Source: Gammaproteobacteria bacterium
GTDB lineage: Bacteria; Pseudomonadota; Gammaproteobacteria; GRL18
Length of the DNA stretch: 37,435 nucleotides
Direction: 5' to 3'
NCBI GenBank assembly: GCA_015231865.1
Contig: JADGAU010000014.1
Span: 1-37,435, forward strand
Part shown: positions 16,581 to 24,389 of the stretch, piece by piece
Layout of the letters: each line of letters starts with the position of its first letter
How positions within the stretch are numbered: the stretch's first letter is position 1
Program-made: the position numbers and the translations under genes
Notes under the pieces: model-generated
Seen by the model: only the letters and a program-made list of their open reading frames with translations
Database searches by the model: none
Told to the model about the DNA's origin: nothing

Positions 16581-17875
16581 TCTATATCATCATCCATAAT
16601 ATGAAGTTGATGGAAAAAGCCATGCACACTAAATGGTCTATGTGCTTCACACTTATAAGGTGGGAAAACGATGGCAATAGCAACAGCACCAATCAAACAG
16701 GCGATACCGCAGATAGTAAAAGCCAGAGAAAAATTGCCTAAATCCCCCAGCATTCCTCCTAAAATAGGAAAGATAATGCCACCAACACCATAAGATAAAA
16801 AGATGTATGGGTAGTTTTGACCTACCGCTCGATTTCCAAATTCATCTGCCGTTAATGCGGGGAATAGAGCAAAATTACCGCCAAAATTAAATCCAATAAG
16901 GGTCGCACCTAAATATAATAAATATTCATTACCTGCCATATAAGTAAATGCAAGCAGAATAATTCCCTGACTCCCCGCCATTAATAAGACAGAATTTTTT
17001 CGTCCCAGTTTATCACTTAATGTGCCCCAGGCAATTCTACCAATGCCATTAGCAATACTAAAAAATAAAGCCATGGCCGTCCCTGCAATAGCACTGGCTT
17101 CAATCATCGTATAACCATTTGCCTGTAAGGCTTCCATTGGGTAAAGCTTCATTAAGCCAATAGACATTAGCCCGGCCCCTGCACTAACTGCAAAGGTAAA
17201 AAAGATAAGATAAAACTGAGGGGTATGGAACATATCTATAGCACTAAAATCTTCACCACCAGAACCAGCTGACTGCACGGGAACTTGATAACCTTCTGGC
17301 AACCAACCTTTCGGCGGCATTTTCATCCAGATACTGCCAATTAATACCAGTACCATAAAAATCACTCCATAGTACATGAAAGTTTGCATGATACCGACTT
17401 CATTAATTAGATTTCCCCAGGTTCCTGCAAGCTTAACCCAAATCATGGCCCCAAAACCAAATCCAGCAACAGCTAATCCCGTTATCATACCTTTATGATC
17501 AGGAAACCAGTTCATTCCTACCGCAATAGGAACCACATATGCCATACCAATACCCGCACCGCCAATAAGACCAATACCGACCAATACGGGCCAAAAGTCG
17601 GGTGATGCAAAACTGCCAGCAAACATATAGCCAATGCCCAAAGTAACACCACCAATAATGGCCAGTTTTTTAGGGCCCCATTTAGTTAATTTACGCCCTG
17701 AAAAAACCATGACTAAGGCAAAAGTTGCCAAACCTACAGCAAACACGATTTGTGTATCCATCTTACTCCAACCGGCATCTTTTAAAGCCGGAGTAAACAC
17801 TGACCAGGCATAAATTGCACCAAGGCAAAGCTGTATTAACACGGCACCCAAAACCACCCATAATCGATTCATCAT
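16571..17875 (-). CDS. OFA-family MFS transporter
   Basis: Twelve-helix major facilitator protein of 434 residues, of the oxalate/formate antiporter (OFA) family. The N-terminal LGAIYAWSVFTPAL, the loop motif SGRKLTKWGPKKLAIIGG and the second-half WGTLSDKLGRKNSVLLMAG (MFS motif A repeat) are characteristic. A cytosolic loop near residue 200 separates the halves. The substrate is probably a monocarboxylate or dicarboxylate, but OFA members are too diverse to say which. The C-terminal tail (KCEAHRPFSVHGFFHQLHIM, then DDDIDCK) abuts a decayed toxin-antitoxin locus, so the last few residues may not be original. No Shine-Dalgarno stands out before the MM start. Confidence 0.85.
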   Translation of the reverse strand: MMNRLWVVLGAVLIQLCLGAIYAWSVFTPALKDAGWSKMDTQIVFAVGLATFALVMVFSGRKLTKWGPKKLAIIGGVTLGIGYMFAGSFASPDFWPVLVGIGLIGGAGIGMAYVVPIAVGMNWFPDHKGMITGLAVAGFGFGAMIWVKLAGTWGNLINEVGIMQTFMYYGVIFMVLVLIGSIWMKMPPKGWLPEGYQVPVQSAGSGGEDFSAIDMFHTPQFYLIFFTFAVSAGAGLMSIGLMKLYPMEALQANGYTMIEASAIAGTAMALFFSIANGIGRIAWGTLSDKLGRKNSVLLMAGSQGIILLAFTYMAGNEYLLYLGATLIGFNFGGNFALFPALTADEFGNRAVGQNYPYIFLSYGVGGIIFPILGGMLGDLGNFSLAFTICGIACLIGAVAIAIVFPPYKCEAHRPFSVHGFFHQLHIMDDDIDCK

Positions 17876-18260
17876 ATTCTATTTTTCTGTTTAGCTAAAA
17901 GTAGGCAGTATTATAAAGAAAAAGTATGACAACCACATGAATGACTAAATAATTCTTTTCAATACTAACTATTTATTAATCCAATAATCAATAAGGATTT
18001 TGACACCATTATCTTAAGTATTGATGAATTGAAGCAATAACAAAAAGTAACGAGGCCTGCATTTTCAAAGATTAGTGTTATATAATACAAATGACAACAA
18101 TATTTTTCCCCTTAAAAATGTAAAACAAGTCAATATGATACTTCTCCCTTTTTCTTCAAAAACAAAATAGTGCAATATTTTACCTGCTCCCCTACACTCT
18201 ATTTACTCACTAAAGATTACGAATGTTTTTATGGTGGAGCATTCAATGGAGTTCTGATAT
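17876..18260. other. Intergenic region with repeat fragment
   Basis: A 385-bp AT-rich spacer between the divergent OFA transporter and the secreted-protein gene. It contains a copy of part of the phoB-phoR palindrome (listed separately). The last 40 bp hold GGAG nine bases before the next ATG. No other gene, RNA or terminator is evident. Confidence 0.55.
18041..18073 (+). repeat. Partial second copy of the phoB-phoR palindromic repeat
   Basis: This 33-bp stretch matches 1249-1280 at nearly all positions apart from one single-base gap and about three substitutions (shared core aagtaacga-gcctgca). Only one arm is clear here; a weak, decayed counterpart may lie near 17960. Confidence 0.6.
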
Positions 18261-18797
18261 ATGAATAAAATCATCGCCTTTTTACTCGCTTCCCTACTAG
18301 CCGGGACGGCATATGCCGAACAGCGACTGACAGATATCCAACCTGGCTTCCCCTGCGCCGAAATTCCACAGGTAGAAAAGCGTCTGGGATCAAAAGAGTT
18401 GGCCGTTCAAGATACAAAGGGTATCAGCAAATATACGGGAACACAGGGAGGAGCCAAGGTGACTGTCGTTTATCACTGCGATAAGGGACAACTGGCGGAG
18501 CTGGAAATTATCTTCATGAGTACTGCAAAGAGTAATGCCTACCAGATGGCTAATGAGCTAAGAATAGAACTCGCCAAATACCTGGGGAAACCCATTCATG
18601 ATGGATTTAATTTAACTACATCGAGAACGATGATGTTCGGTTTTCTGGGAGCGGACCTTGATTACCTTACTTCGGTTGTCGTTTGGGGCAGTGCAAAAGA
18701 GGATGTAATGCTGTTAGTAAGGGAAACAGAGGATAAACTCTGGGAGATCATCATTTCTCAGGGCAGTTCAAAAATGGAATACATTCTCAATTCCTAG
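18261..18797 (+). CDS. Secreted protein of unknown function
   Basis: A 178-residue protein that I do not recognise. It has a textbook Sec signal peptide with cleavage expected after AYA (residue 19, before EQRLTD). The mature part of about 159 residues has two cysteines (C32 and C73), possibly a disulfide, and no membrane segment, so it is likely periplasmic. It has GGAG nine bases upstream of the ATG. Base composition and codon use are visibly richer in G and C (for example gccggg, ctggcggagctg) than the neighbours. It lies between a dispersed repeat fragment and a transposase remnant, all of which fits recent acquisition. Confidence 0.75.
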   Translation: MNKIIAFLLASLLAGTAYAEQRLTDIQPGFPCAEIPQVEKRLGSKELAVQDTKGISKYTGTQGGAKVTVVYHCDKGQLAELEIIFMSTAKSNAYQMANELRIELAKYLGKPIHDGFNLTTSRTMMFGFLGADLDYLTSVVVWGSAKEDVMLLVRETEDKLWEIIISQGSSKMEYILNS

Positions 18798-18887
18798 GCT
18801 GAAAGTAAAAATACAACCGGGTACGGCTCACGGCAGTGCTGTTGACTTAAGCATCTGCAATTCTACTGTTGCCATTTATTTATCGAG

Positions 18888-18980
18888 ATGAACGCTAGTA
18901 TAGTAGAGCATTTTTCAGATTTAACTGAATATAGAATAGAAAGACATAAAAACATGAACGAATCGATATCAACGTCTTAA
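18888..18980 (+). pseudogene. ISAs1-family transposase N-terminal fragment
   Basis: From ATG 18888 the frame reads MNASIVEHFSDLTEYRIERH and runs only 30 codons before ending inside the 3' end of flhB. The pattern S-[IL]-x-EHFSDL-x-x-x-R-x-x-R matches the start of the DDE_Tnp_1-associated N-terminal domain of ISAs1-type transposases, which are about 370 residues long. The rest of the element is gone. The preceding 18815-18850 segment (gtacggctcacggcagtgct) may be part of the same insertion's left side, but I cannot prove an end sequence. Confidence 0.55.
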
Positions 18981-20096
18981 CTCATCCGGGATATCAAGAT
19001 GACTTGGATCAAACACTGAACCATGATAAATTTCGCCATTTTTGATCTGGAAAATAAAGGCCAGTACCTGGGCTACAGCAACATACAATCCGGCGGGAAT
19101 TTCCTCACCAATTTCGGCATTATAATAAATAGAACGGGATAAAGGAGGTATTTCAACAACCTTGATTTCATTACCCTTAGCTATCTGTATAATTTGCAAA
19201 GCAACAATATCAAGACCTTTTGCAATAACAACCGGTGCACCTGGTTTATCCGGATCATACTGAAGAGCCACCGCATAATGCGTCGGGTTAGTAATAACAA
19301 CGTCAGCTTTTGGTACATCAGCCATCATACGCTGCATGGCAACCTGTCGCATCATTGCTCTTTGGCGGCCTTTGATTTCTGGATTACCCTCAGAATTCTT
19401 ATTTTCGTCTTTAACTTCCTGTTTGGTCATCATTAATTGATCTTTGTTCTGCTTAATCTGATAAATTACATCGATAATGGCGACAACTATCATGCCAAGA
19501 CTGACCAAAAGAAATTGTAATAATATTAGCCACATGACTTCATAAAAGGCATCTTCAAAGCTCATATCACCGAGATAAAACAGAGCATCTCTAAATTGCC
19601 ATAGAGCATATACCATAATTGGTCCAAGCAAAGCTGTTTTTAAAATACTTTTCAATAACTCGATGAATCCCTGCTTACCGATAATTTTAGAAATACCTTT
19701 AATCGGGTTTAACTTACTCGGTTTAGGAATTAAGGGTTTGGCGGTAAAGTTATAGCCACCAAGTATAATGCTACCAAGAACAGCGGCAATGACGAGAAAA
19801 ATTAAAAAGGGAAGCAGTGCAATAAGCATATCCGTTAATGATGCTTGCAGATCGAGAATCATATTTTGTGGATCAAATATCTCCTCTCTAGTTTGTATAT
19901 AATTGCCTTTAAATAAATTTATAAACGATTCTAAAACCAGGCGCGCATAGAAAAAAGCACCAATTACGGCAGCTGCCAGCGTTATTAGTGTGGTTAACTC
20001 TTTGGACCGGGGAACCTGACCCTCTTCACGGGCTTTGGATTTCTTTTTCGCCGTGGGTTCTTCGGATTTTTCCGAGCCGTCTTCGTTTTCAGCCAT
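18969..20096 (-). CDS. flhB: Flagellar export gate switch protein FlhB
   Basis: Inner-membrane component of the flagellar type III export apparatus that switches substrate specificity from rod/hook to filament. It has 375 residues, normal length. The N-terminal SEEPTAKKKSKAREEGQVPRS is followed by four membrane segments (about 35-60, 88-113, 150-168, 185-212). The self-cleaving site NPTH is at 270-273 and the cytosolic C-domain continues AVALQYDPDKPGAPVVIAKG. The start (20096) has AAAGG seven bases upstream, inside a 7-bp tandem repeat. It is the last gene of the flagellar operon, 158 bp after fliR, with a large palindrome in the gap. Its 3' end overlaps an IS fragment on the other strand. 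Confidence 0.95.
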   Translation of the reverse strand: MAENEDGSEKSEEPTAKKKSKAREEGQVPRSKELTTLITLAAAVIGAFFYARLVLESFINLFKGNYIQTREEIFDPQNMILDLQASLTDMLIALLPFLIFLVIAAVLGSIILGGYNFTAKPLIPKPSKLNPIKGISKIIGKQGFIELLKSILKTALLGPIMVYALWQFRDALFYLGDMSFEDAFYEVMWLILLQFLLVSLGMIVVAIIDVIYQIKQNKDQLMMTKQEVKDENKNSEGNPEIKGRQRAMMRQVAMQRMMADVPKADVVITNPTHYAVALQYDPDKPGAPVVIAKGLDIVALQIIQIAKGNEIKVVEIPPLSRSIYYNAEIGEEIPAGLYVAVAQVLAFIFQIKNGEIYHGSVFDPSHLDIPDELRR

Positions 20097-20098
20097 TT

Positions 20099-20130
20099 TT
20101 TAGCCTTTAGTCTTTAGTCTTTAGTCTTTA
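20099..20130. repeat. 7-bp tandem repeat at the flhB start region
   Basis: Units tttagcc, tttagtc, tttagtc, tttagtc and a partial ttta lie directly upstream of the flhB ATG (20096). On the minus strand the variant unit nearest the gene supplies the AAAGG ribosome-binding site; the others read AAAGA. Copy-number change would alter the leader but not the protein. Confidence 0.85.
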
Positions 20131-20143
20131 CAAGCAACTCTAA

Positions 20144-20245
20144 GAAGATGGAATTGCCTGTCAGTGCTTATTTAAATTTTTCACCCTGTCTGAACGAAGT
20201 GAGTTGTGACAAATTTCAAAAGTGCGGACAGGCAATTCCATCTTC
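20144..20245. repeat. Long palindromic element between fliR and flhB
   Basis: A perfect 19-bp inverted repeat (gaagatggaattgcctgtc at 20144-20162, its complement at 20227-20245). Imperfect pairing continues inward (aaattt and tcac/gtga segments), giving a potential hairpin of about 100 nt in the flagellar mRNA, 9 bp after the fliR stop. No U-tract follows, so it is not a simple terminator. It resembles a MITE- or REP-like element. Confidence 0.75.
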
Positions 20246-20254
20246 GCCCCACTT

Positions 20255-21040
20255 TTATGGTATCACCAATATCCGTTCAACCAGTGAAAAGGATTCTTCC
20301 ATCAGTTTTGTAAAATAAGGAATTAAACCTGGTAAGGTAACTAAAAATATCACAAAGCCTAAGATAATGGTAATAATAAAGCCAATAGAAAATGGGTTTA
20401 ATTGTGGTGAAGCCTTTGCCATAACACCAAAGCTAAAATTCACCATCAGCATAGCAGCAATTGCCGGCATCACGATCATAACAGCATGCATATAAAATTG
20501 ACTGCCCCAGGAAATCATTAACCATAAGTTTTCGGCTGGAATACTTTGAAGGCCAATGGGGATTTTATAAAAGCTTTCAAACAGCATTTGCAGTAAAAAC
20601 AAATGTCCATGCATGGCAAGAAAAAATAAGGTAGTTATTATGACATACATTTGTCCTACAACGGTTACTTGCACACCATCCTGCGGACTGTTCATCATTG
20701 AGAAACCAAGCCCGGTTAACATAGCAAAAATTTGCCCTGCAACCACAAAAATACCAAAAGCAAATTGCAAAACAAAACCAATTGCCGCGCCAATGACAAT
20801 CTGATTAATCATGATTAAAAAAGCTTCACCGGATATAAAATCCACAGCGGGTAATGGCGGCAATAAAGGGGCAATCAGGATGCTGCAAACGAAAGCTAAA
20901 ACAATTAAAACTTTTTTTGGTACTTGTTTAGAAGAAAAAATCGGCGCAACCGCAAACATGGCCCCAATACGCGCAAACGGCCAGATGTAGGCGCCGATTA
21001 AGGCTGTTATTTCTTTCGTATCAAAAACAAGATTATCCAT
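20255..21040 (-). CDS. fliR: Flagellar export apparatus protein FliR
   Basis: Integral-membrane part of the export-gate complex FliP5-FliQ4-FliR1. It has 261 residues and about six hydrophobic segments. FliR landmarks are the early FARIGAMFAVAPIFSSKQVPKKV, GFVLQFAFGIFVVAGQIFAMLTGLGFSMMNSPQ and the late FSFGVMAKASPQLNPFSIGF. It starts 14 bp after the fliQ stop and is followed by a palindromic spacer before flhB. No strong Shine-Dalgarno is visible, so translation may depend on fliQ. Confidence 0.94.
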   Translation of the reverse strand: MDNLVFDTKEITALIGAYIWPFARIGAMFAVAPIFSSKQVPKKVLIVLAFVCSILIAPLLPPLPAVDFISGEAFLIMINQIVIGAAIGFVLQFAFGIFVVAGQIFAMLTGLGFSMMNSPQDGVQVTVVGQMYVIITTLFFLAMHGHLFLLQMLFESFYKIPIGLQSIPAENLWLMISWGSQFYMHAVMIVMPAIAAMLMVNFSFGVMAKASPQLNPFSIGFIITIILGFVIFLVTLPGLIPYFTKLMEESFSLVERILVIP

Positions 21041-21054
21041 TGATGTTAATGGAT

Positions 21055-21339
21055 CTATGGCCCTAATGAACCACTAAGATAAAATGGTATTTTGATATAC
21101 ATTTGGGTCATAAACTCCATTAACCTGCCCATCATATAAGGTCCTGCGACCAATAAAACACCAAAAGTAACAAGAAGTTTGGGAATAAAAGTTAGGGTTT
21201 GTTCACTGATAGATGTCATTGCCATAAACATACTGACTGCTAAACCAACTACTAGTGCAGGAATCAAAATAATCAATAATAAAACGATAATCAAATAAAC
21301 AGTGTCGGTCATAATATCTAAAACTAATTCCGGACTCAT
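21055..21339 (-). CDS. fliQ: Flagellar export apparatus protein FliQ
   Basis: Small two-helix membrane protein of the export gate, 94 residues (E. coli FliQ is 89). It starts MSPELVLDIMTDTVYLIIVL and keeps the family motif ISEQTLTFIPKLL between the two membrane segments (about 15-37 and 52-72). GGAG lies upstream of the ATG at a good distance. It lies between fliP (32 bp) and fliR (14 bp) as in most flagellar operons. Confidence 0.94.
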   Translation of the reverse strand: MSPELVLDIMTDTVYLIIVLLLIILIPALVVGLAVSMFMAMTSISEQTLTFIPKLLVTFGVLLVAGPYMMGRLMEFMTQMYIKIPFYLSGSLGP

Positions 21340-21371
21340 TTTATTTCTCCGTTTTTATAATAAGATATGGA

Positions 21372-22127
21372 TTAAACATAAAAACTACTAGCCAGTGTTC
21401 CCATCACCATGGACCAACCATCGACCAGGACAAATAACATAATCTTAAATGGCAAAGATACAATCAAAGGTGACAGCATCATCATACCCATAGACATCAG
21501 TACAGATGCCACCACCAAGTCGATCACCAGAAAGGGAATAAATAATAAAAATCCAATCGAAAATGCTGTTTTCAATTCACTGGTAACAAAAGAGGGTATC
21601 AAAACTTTAAATGGAATATCCGCCTTATCATTATAAGGTCCTTCTTTGGCAATATCAGAAAACATTTGTAAATCTTTTTGACGAGTCTGAGCTACCATAA
21701 ACTCATGTATGGGAATACTAATTCGTTTTATGGCTTCAACAGATTTTATTTCTTCATTTAAATAGGGTTTAACACCATCAACATACATACGATCAAAGAC
21801 AGGGGCCATAATAAAAAATGTCATAAAAATGCCTAAACCGACAATCACCTGGGAAGTTGGTGCCTGCATTAAACCAGTTGCTTGTCTTAATATAGCCAGG
21901 ACAATCACAATTCTGGTAAATGAAGTCATCATGAAGACCATTGAAGGCAATAACGTGATAAAAGTCATCAACACCAGAGTCTGGATCGTTATTGAATAAT
22001 CCTGACCTCCAGCGGCATTATTTGTTACAGTGACGGCTTGAAAACCTGGTTGGGCAAATACATCCAATGGAATCAAACTTGCTAAAGCAAGAAAAACTGT
22101 TGCGGTTAATATGAATAATTTTTTCAT
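21372..22127 (-). CDS. fliP: Flagellar export apparatus protein FliP
   Basis: Core pore-forming subunit of the flagellar export gate, 251 residues, with a cleavable signal peptide (MKKLFILTATVFLALASLIP ... VFAQ), a known feature of FliP. Characteristic blocks are TLLPSMVFMMTSFTRIVIVLAILRQATG, PTSQVIVGLGIFMTFFIMAPVFD and SELKTAFSIGFLLFIPFLVIDLVVASVLMSMGMMMLSP. The start overlaps the fliO stop by 4 bp (ATGA), indicating coupled translation. Confidence 0.95.
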   Translation of the reverse strand: MKKLFILTATVFLALASLIPLDVFAQPGFQAVTVTNNAAGGQDYSITIQTLVLMTFITLLPSMVFMMTSFTRIVIVLAILRQATGLMQAPTSQVIVGLGIFMTFFIMAPVFDRMYVDGVKPYLNEEIKSVEAIKRISIPIHEFMVAQTRQKDLQMFSDIAKEGPYNDKADIPFKVLIPSFVTSELKTAFSIGFLLFIPFLVIDLVVASVLMSMGMMMLSPLIVSLPFKIMLFVLVDGWSMVMGTLASSFYV

Positions 22128-22747
22128 GAATCAGACTTATCTACGTTTTCTTTATTTTTTACTTGATTAAAGGCATTGATAAAGCTTGGTTTTGCCTTAG
22201 TAATAAAGTTCTGCGTATTTTTTTCGTCAAGTTTAACAGGATGTTGCAAGACCATCAATTTATCTATTCGAGAGGGTGTAATTCCAATTAACACTTGTTC
22301 ATCACCCACTTCTATGAGAGCAATTTTTTCTTTATAGCCGATAGACGTTGAATCAACTATTTTAATAATCTGTCTTCCTGAAGAAGTCACGAAACCACTT
22401 CTCTTACCCAGCCATGCCAGAAAAAAGATGAGCATGACAACAACGATTAAGGCAATAAATGCAGAAAAGAAATCAGAAAAGCCAATAGGTTTAGGGGTAA
22501 TCATACTGCTTTGCCCATTGATAAAAGGCGACTTCATATAACTGCTCGATTTTTCTTGTATAGAAACTTGATTAGATACTTGTTCCTCAGATGAAACTGG
22601 ATTTACCTCTTCGCTACCGGTGTCTTTTTGTTCAAGAACGGCAGATGTTTGAATTGTATCTTTCGCCAAAACTGCTGACGGTTGTATAAATATTAAAAAA
22701 CAAATTAATAAAATTGGAGGAAAATGATTGAGCCAATAAGACTTCAT
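22124..22747 (-). CDS. fliO: Flagellar biosynthesis protein FliO
   Basis: Membrane protein that helps assemble the FliP ring. I place the start at 22747 (MKSYWLNHFPPILLICFLIF, a signal-like hydrophobic N-terminus), giving 207 residues. The ATG at 22795 would overlap fliN and add 16 unconserved residues. After a low-complexity Ser/Glu-rich stretch, a membrane segment (FSAFIALIVVVMLIFFLAWLG) leads to the FliO cytosolic domain with KIVDSTSIGYKEKIALIEVGDEQVLIGITP. It begins 7 bp after the fliN stop and overlaps fliP by 4 bp. FliO is poorly conserved; the call rests on domain pattern and position. Confidence 0.88.
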   Translation of the reverse strand: MKSYWLNHFPPILLICFLIFIQPSAVLAKDTIQTSAVLEQKDTGSEEVNPVSSEEQVSNQVSIQEKSSSYMKSPFINGQSSMITPKPIGFSDFFSAFIALIVVVMLIFFLAWLGKRSGFVTSSGRQIIKIVDSTSIGYKEKIALIEVGDEQVLIGITPSRIDKLMVLQHPVKLDEKNTQNFITKAKPSFINAFNQVKNKENVDKSDS

Positions 22748-22754
22748 TATCGTT

Positions 22755-23081
22755 TTACTGTAATTTAGCAATACGTTCGGTTGGGCTGATGACATCCGTC
22801 AAACGAATACCGAATTTCTCATTAACCACAACCACTTCCCCATGAGCAATCAAAGTACCATTAACCATTACATCCATCGCTTCACCAGCCATTCTATCGA
22901 GTTCGATAACTGAGCCTTGATTAAGTTTTAATAAATTTCTAATGGAAATATCTGTTCGGCCAATTTCCATCGCTATTGTCACTGGAACATCAAGAATCAA
23001 GTCTAGATTAATATCATCTTCACTTAAATTTTCTCCATCTTCAAATGCATCTACATCTGCTTTTTGTGCTTCATCAGACAT
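22755..23081 (-). CDS. fliN: Flagellar motor switch protein FliN
   Basis: C-ring protein of 108 residues, involved in torque generation and switching. After an acidic N-terminus, the SpoA domain is complete: LDVPVTIAMEIGRTDISIRNLLKLNQGSVIELDRMAGEAMDVMVNGTLIAHGEVVVVNEKFGIRLTDVISP (residues about 30-100, quoted only in short pieces in the family: DVPV, LKLNQGSVIEL, GEVVVV). AGGAG lies upstream of ATG. It is 63 bp downstream of fliM. Confidence 0.95.
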   Translation of the reverse strand: MSDEAQKADVDAFEDGENLSEDDINLDLILDVPVTIAMEIGRTDISIRNLLKLNQGSVIELDRMAGEAMDVMVNGTLIAHGEVVVVNEKFGIRLTDVISPTERIAKLQ

Positions 23082-23144
23082 AGTTAACTCCTCTTGTTAA
23101 TATCATAATGGGTATTAATTTCGTAATTAGTGTTAGCACCATAA

Positions 23145-24227
23145 TTAGTCTTCTTGTTTTGCTCGTTCAGCTTCCAATTCTTGCTCTTCTTTTTGTTTAG
23201 CTATTTTTTGCTTCTCTTCGACATCTTTTCTATCTTGTTCTCTTAAACCCAAATCATATAGTTGAGGACGTTCATATTTTTCTATAATACGAACCGACAT
23301 ATGATCTTTATGTGCGCCATAATTTGCTTTAAAAAGTGGAAAATCCTTACACCAGATAGTTGCAATATCAGGCGATTCAATAGGAATAATATCACCAGCC
23401 TTTAATTTTACCACTTCTCTTAAAGATATTTTTGTTTTTGATAAGGTTGCAGAAATTTCTAATGGAACCGTTCGGATTTCATCATTTAAAGCATCACTCC
23501 AGCGTTCATCAATGTCACTACGATCACTCTGAATACCAGCATCTAAAAGCTCTCTGATTGGCTCCAACATAGAATATGGCATAGTGATATGAATATTACC
23601 GCCTCCACCTTCTAATTCAACATGAATACTGGAAACAATAACAACCTCAGAAGGGCTCACAATATTGGCAAATTGCGGGTTTACTTCCCGGGACTGAAAC
23701 TGAAAATCAACCGGTAATACAGGTTCCCAGGCTTTAATCAAATCTTTAAAACAAAGATTCATAAACATATGAATAACACGTCGCTCGGTGGGTGTAAATT
23801 CCCTACCTTCAATTTTGGCATGAAACTTACCTTCACCACCAAAAAAATTATCAACCAGAATAAAAACTAAGGTTGGCTCCATTACAAACAGAGCACTGCC
23901 TCTTAGTGGCGGTATTTTTGTTATATTTAAACTGGTAGGGACAAATAAAGTATGCGTGTATTCATTAAATTTAAGCGTTTGAATACCACCAACTGAAACT
24001 TCACACGATCGTCTCATCATGGTAAATAAACTGATTCTTAGATAACGTGCAAATCGTTCATTGATCATTTCCAGTGTGGGCATGCGCCCACGTACAATAC
24101 GATCTTCACTATTAAAGTCATAGGAAGCAGATTCACCGTCTTCTACATCATCTTCAACTTCAATATCACCATCGTCAACACCATGCAATAGCGCATCAAT
24201 TTCATCTTGTGATAATAAATCAGACAC
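23145..24227 (-). CDS. fliM: Flagellar motor switch protein FliM
   Basis: C-ring switch protein of 360 residues that binds CheY-P. The N-terminal CheY-binding peptide LLSQDEIDALLHG is present, followed by the middle CheC-like domain (ERFARYLRISLFTMMRRSCEV ... VDNFFGGEG) and the C-terminal SpoA domain (LREVVKLKAGDIIPIESPD). The C-terminal tail is long, charged and helical (KDVEEKQKIAKQKEEQELEA). The start codon is GTG at 24227, set by a perfect GGAGGT five bases upstream. That Shine-Dalgarno is the last of five tandem 15-bp units. The gap to fliL is 162 bp. Confidence 0.95.
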   Translation of the reverse strand: MSDLLSQDEIDALLHGVDDGDIEVEDDVEDGESASYDFNSEDRIVRGRMPTLEMINERFARYLRISLFTMMRRSCEVSVGGIQTLKFNEYTHTLFVPTSLNITKIPPLRGSALFVMEPTLVFILVDNFFGGEGKFHAKIEGREFTPTERRVIHMFMNLCFKDLIKAWEPVLPVDFQFQSREVNPQFANIVSPSEVVIVSSIHVELEGGGGNIHITMPYSMLEPIRELLDAGIQSDRSDIDERWSDALNDEIRTVPLEISATLSKTKISLREVVKLKAGDIIPIESPDIATIWCKDFPLFKANYGAHKDHMSVRIIEKYERPQLYDLGLREQDRKDVEEKQKIAKQKEEQELEAERAKQED

Positions 24228-24231
24228 CTGT

Positions 24232-24306
24232 TACCTCCAGGGAATGTACCTCCAGGGAATGTACCTCCAGGGAATGTACCTCCAGGTGATGTACCTCCAG
24301 GTGAAG
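24232..24306. repeat. Five 15-bp tandem repeats carrying the fliM Shine-Dalgarno
   Basis: Units start at 24232, 24247, 24262, 24277 and 24292; the first three are identical (tacctccagggaatg) and the last two differ by two or three bases. On the minus strand each contains GGAGGT, the ideal Shine-Dalgarno; the copy nearest fliM is five bases from its GTG. A decayed 15-bp periodicity continues to about 24351. Both strands are open in one frame across the array, without ATG starts. Confidence 0.92.
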
Positions 24307-24389
24307 TTCCTGAAAATGGAGCACCTTTGAAAGATGTATTTCTAAAAGAGGTCTAGGCAAAACAAAATTCTCCAATGATGTGTAACAAA

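Noticed and set aside
16499-16741. Plus-strand 80-residue open frame over the transporter end
   Set aside because: Antisense to the transporter gene, Ser/Asn/Lys-rich with no domain, no Shine-Dalgarno.
16571-17875. MFS gene as ArsJ, the partner of the nearby GAPDH
   Set aside because: Its AIYAWSVFTPAL start and motif pattern are those of the OFA family, not ArsJ, and it is not adjacent to or coupled with the GAPDH gene.
24219-24356. Plus-strand VPPGN-repeat frame as a real small gene
   Set aside because: No ATG or ribosome-binding site, 45 codons or so, antisense to the flagellar operon; period-15 DNA gives open frames on both strands by construction.
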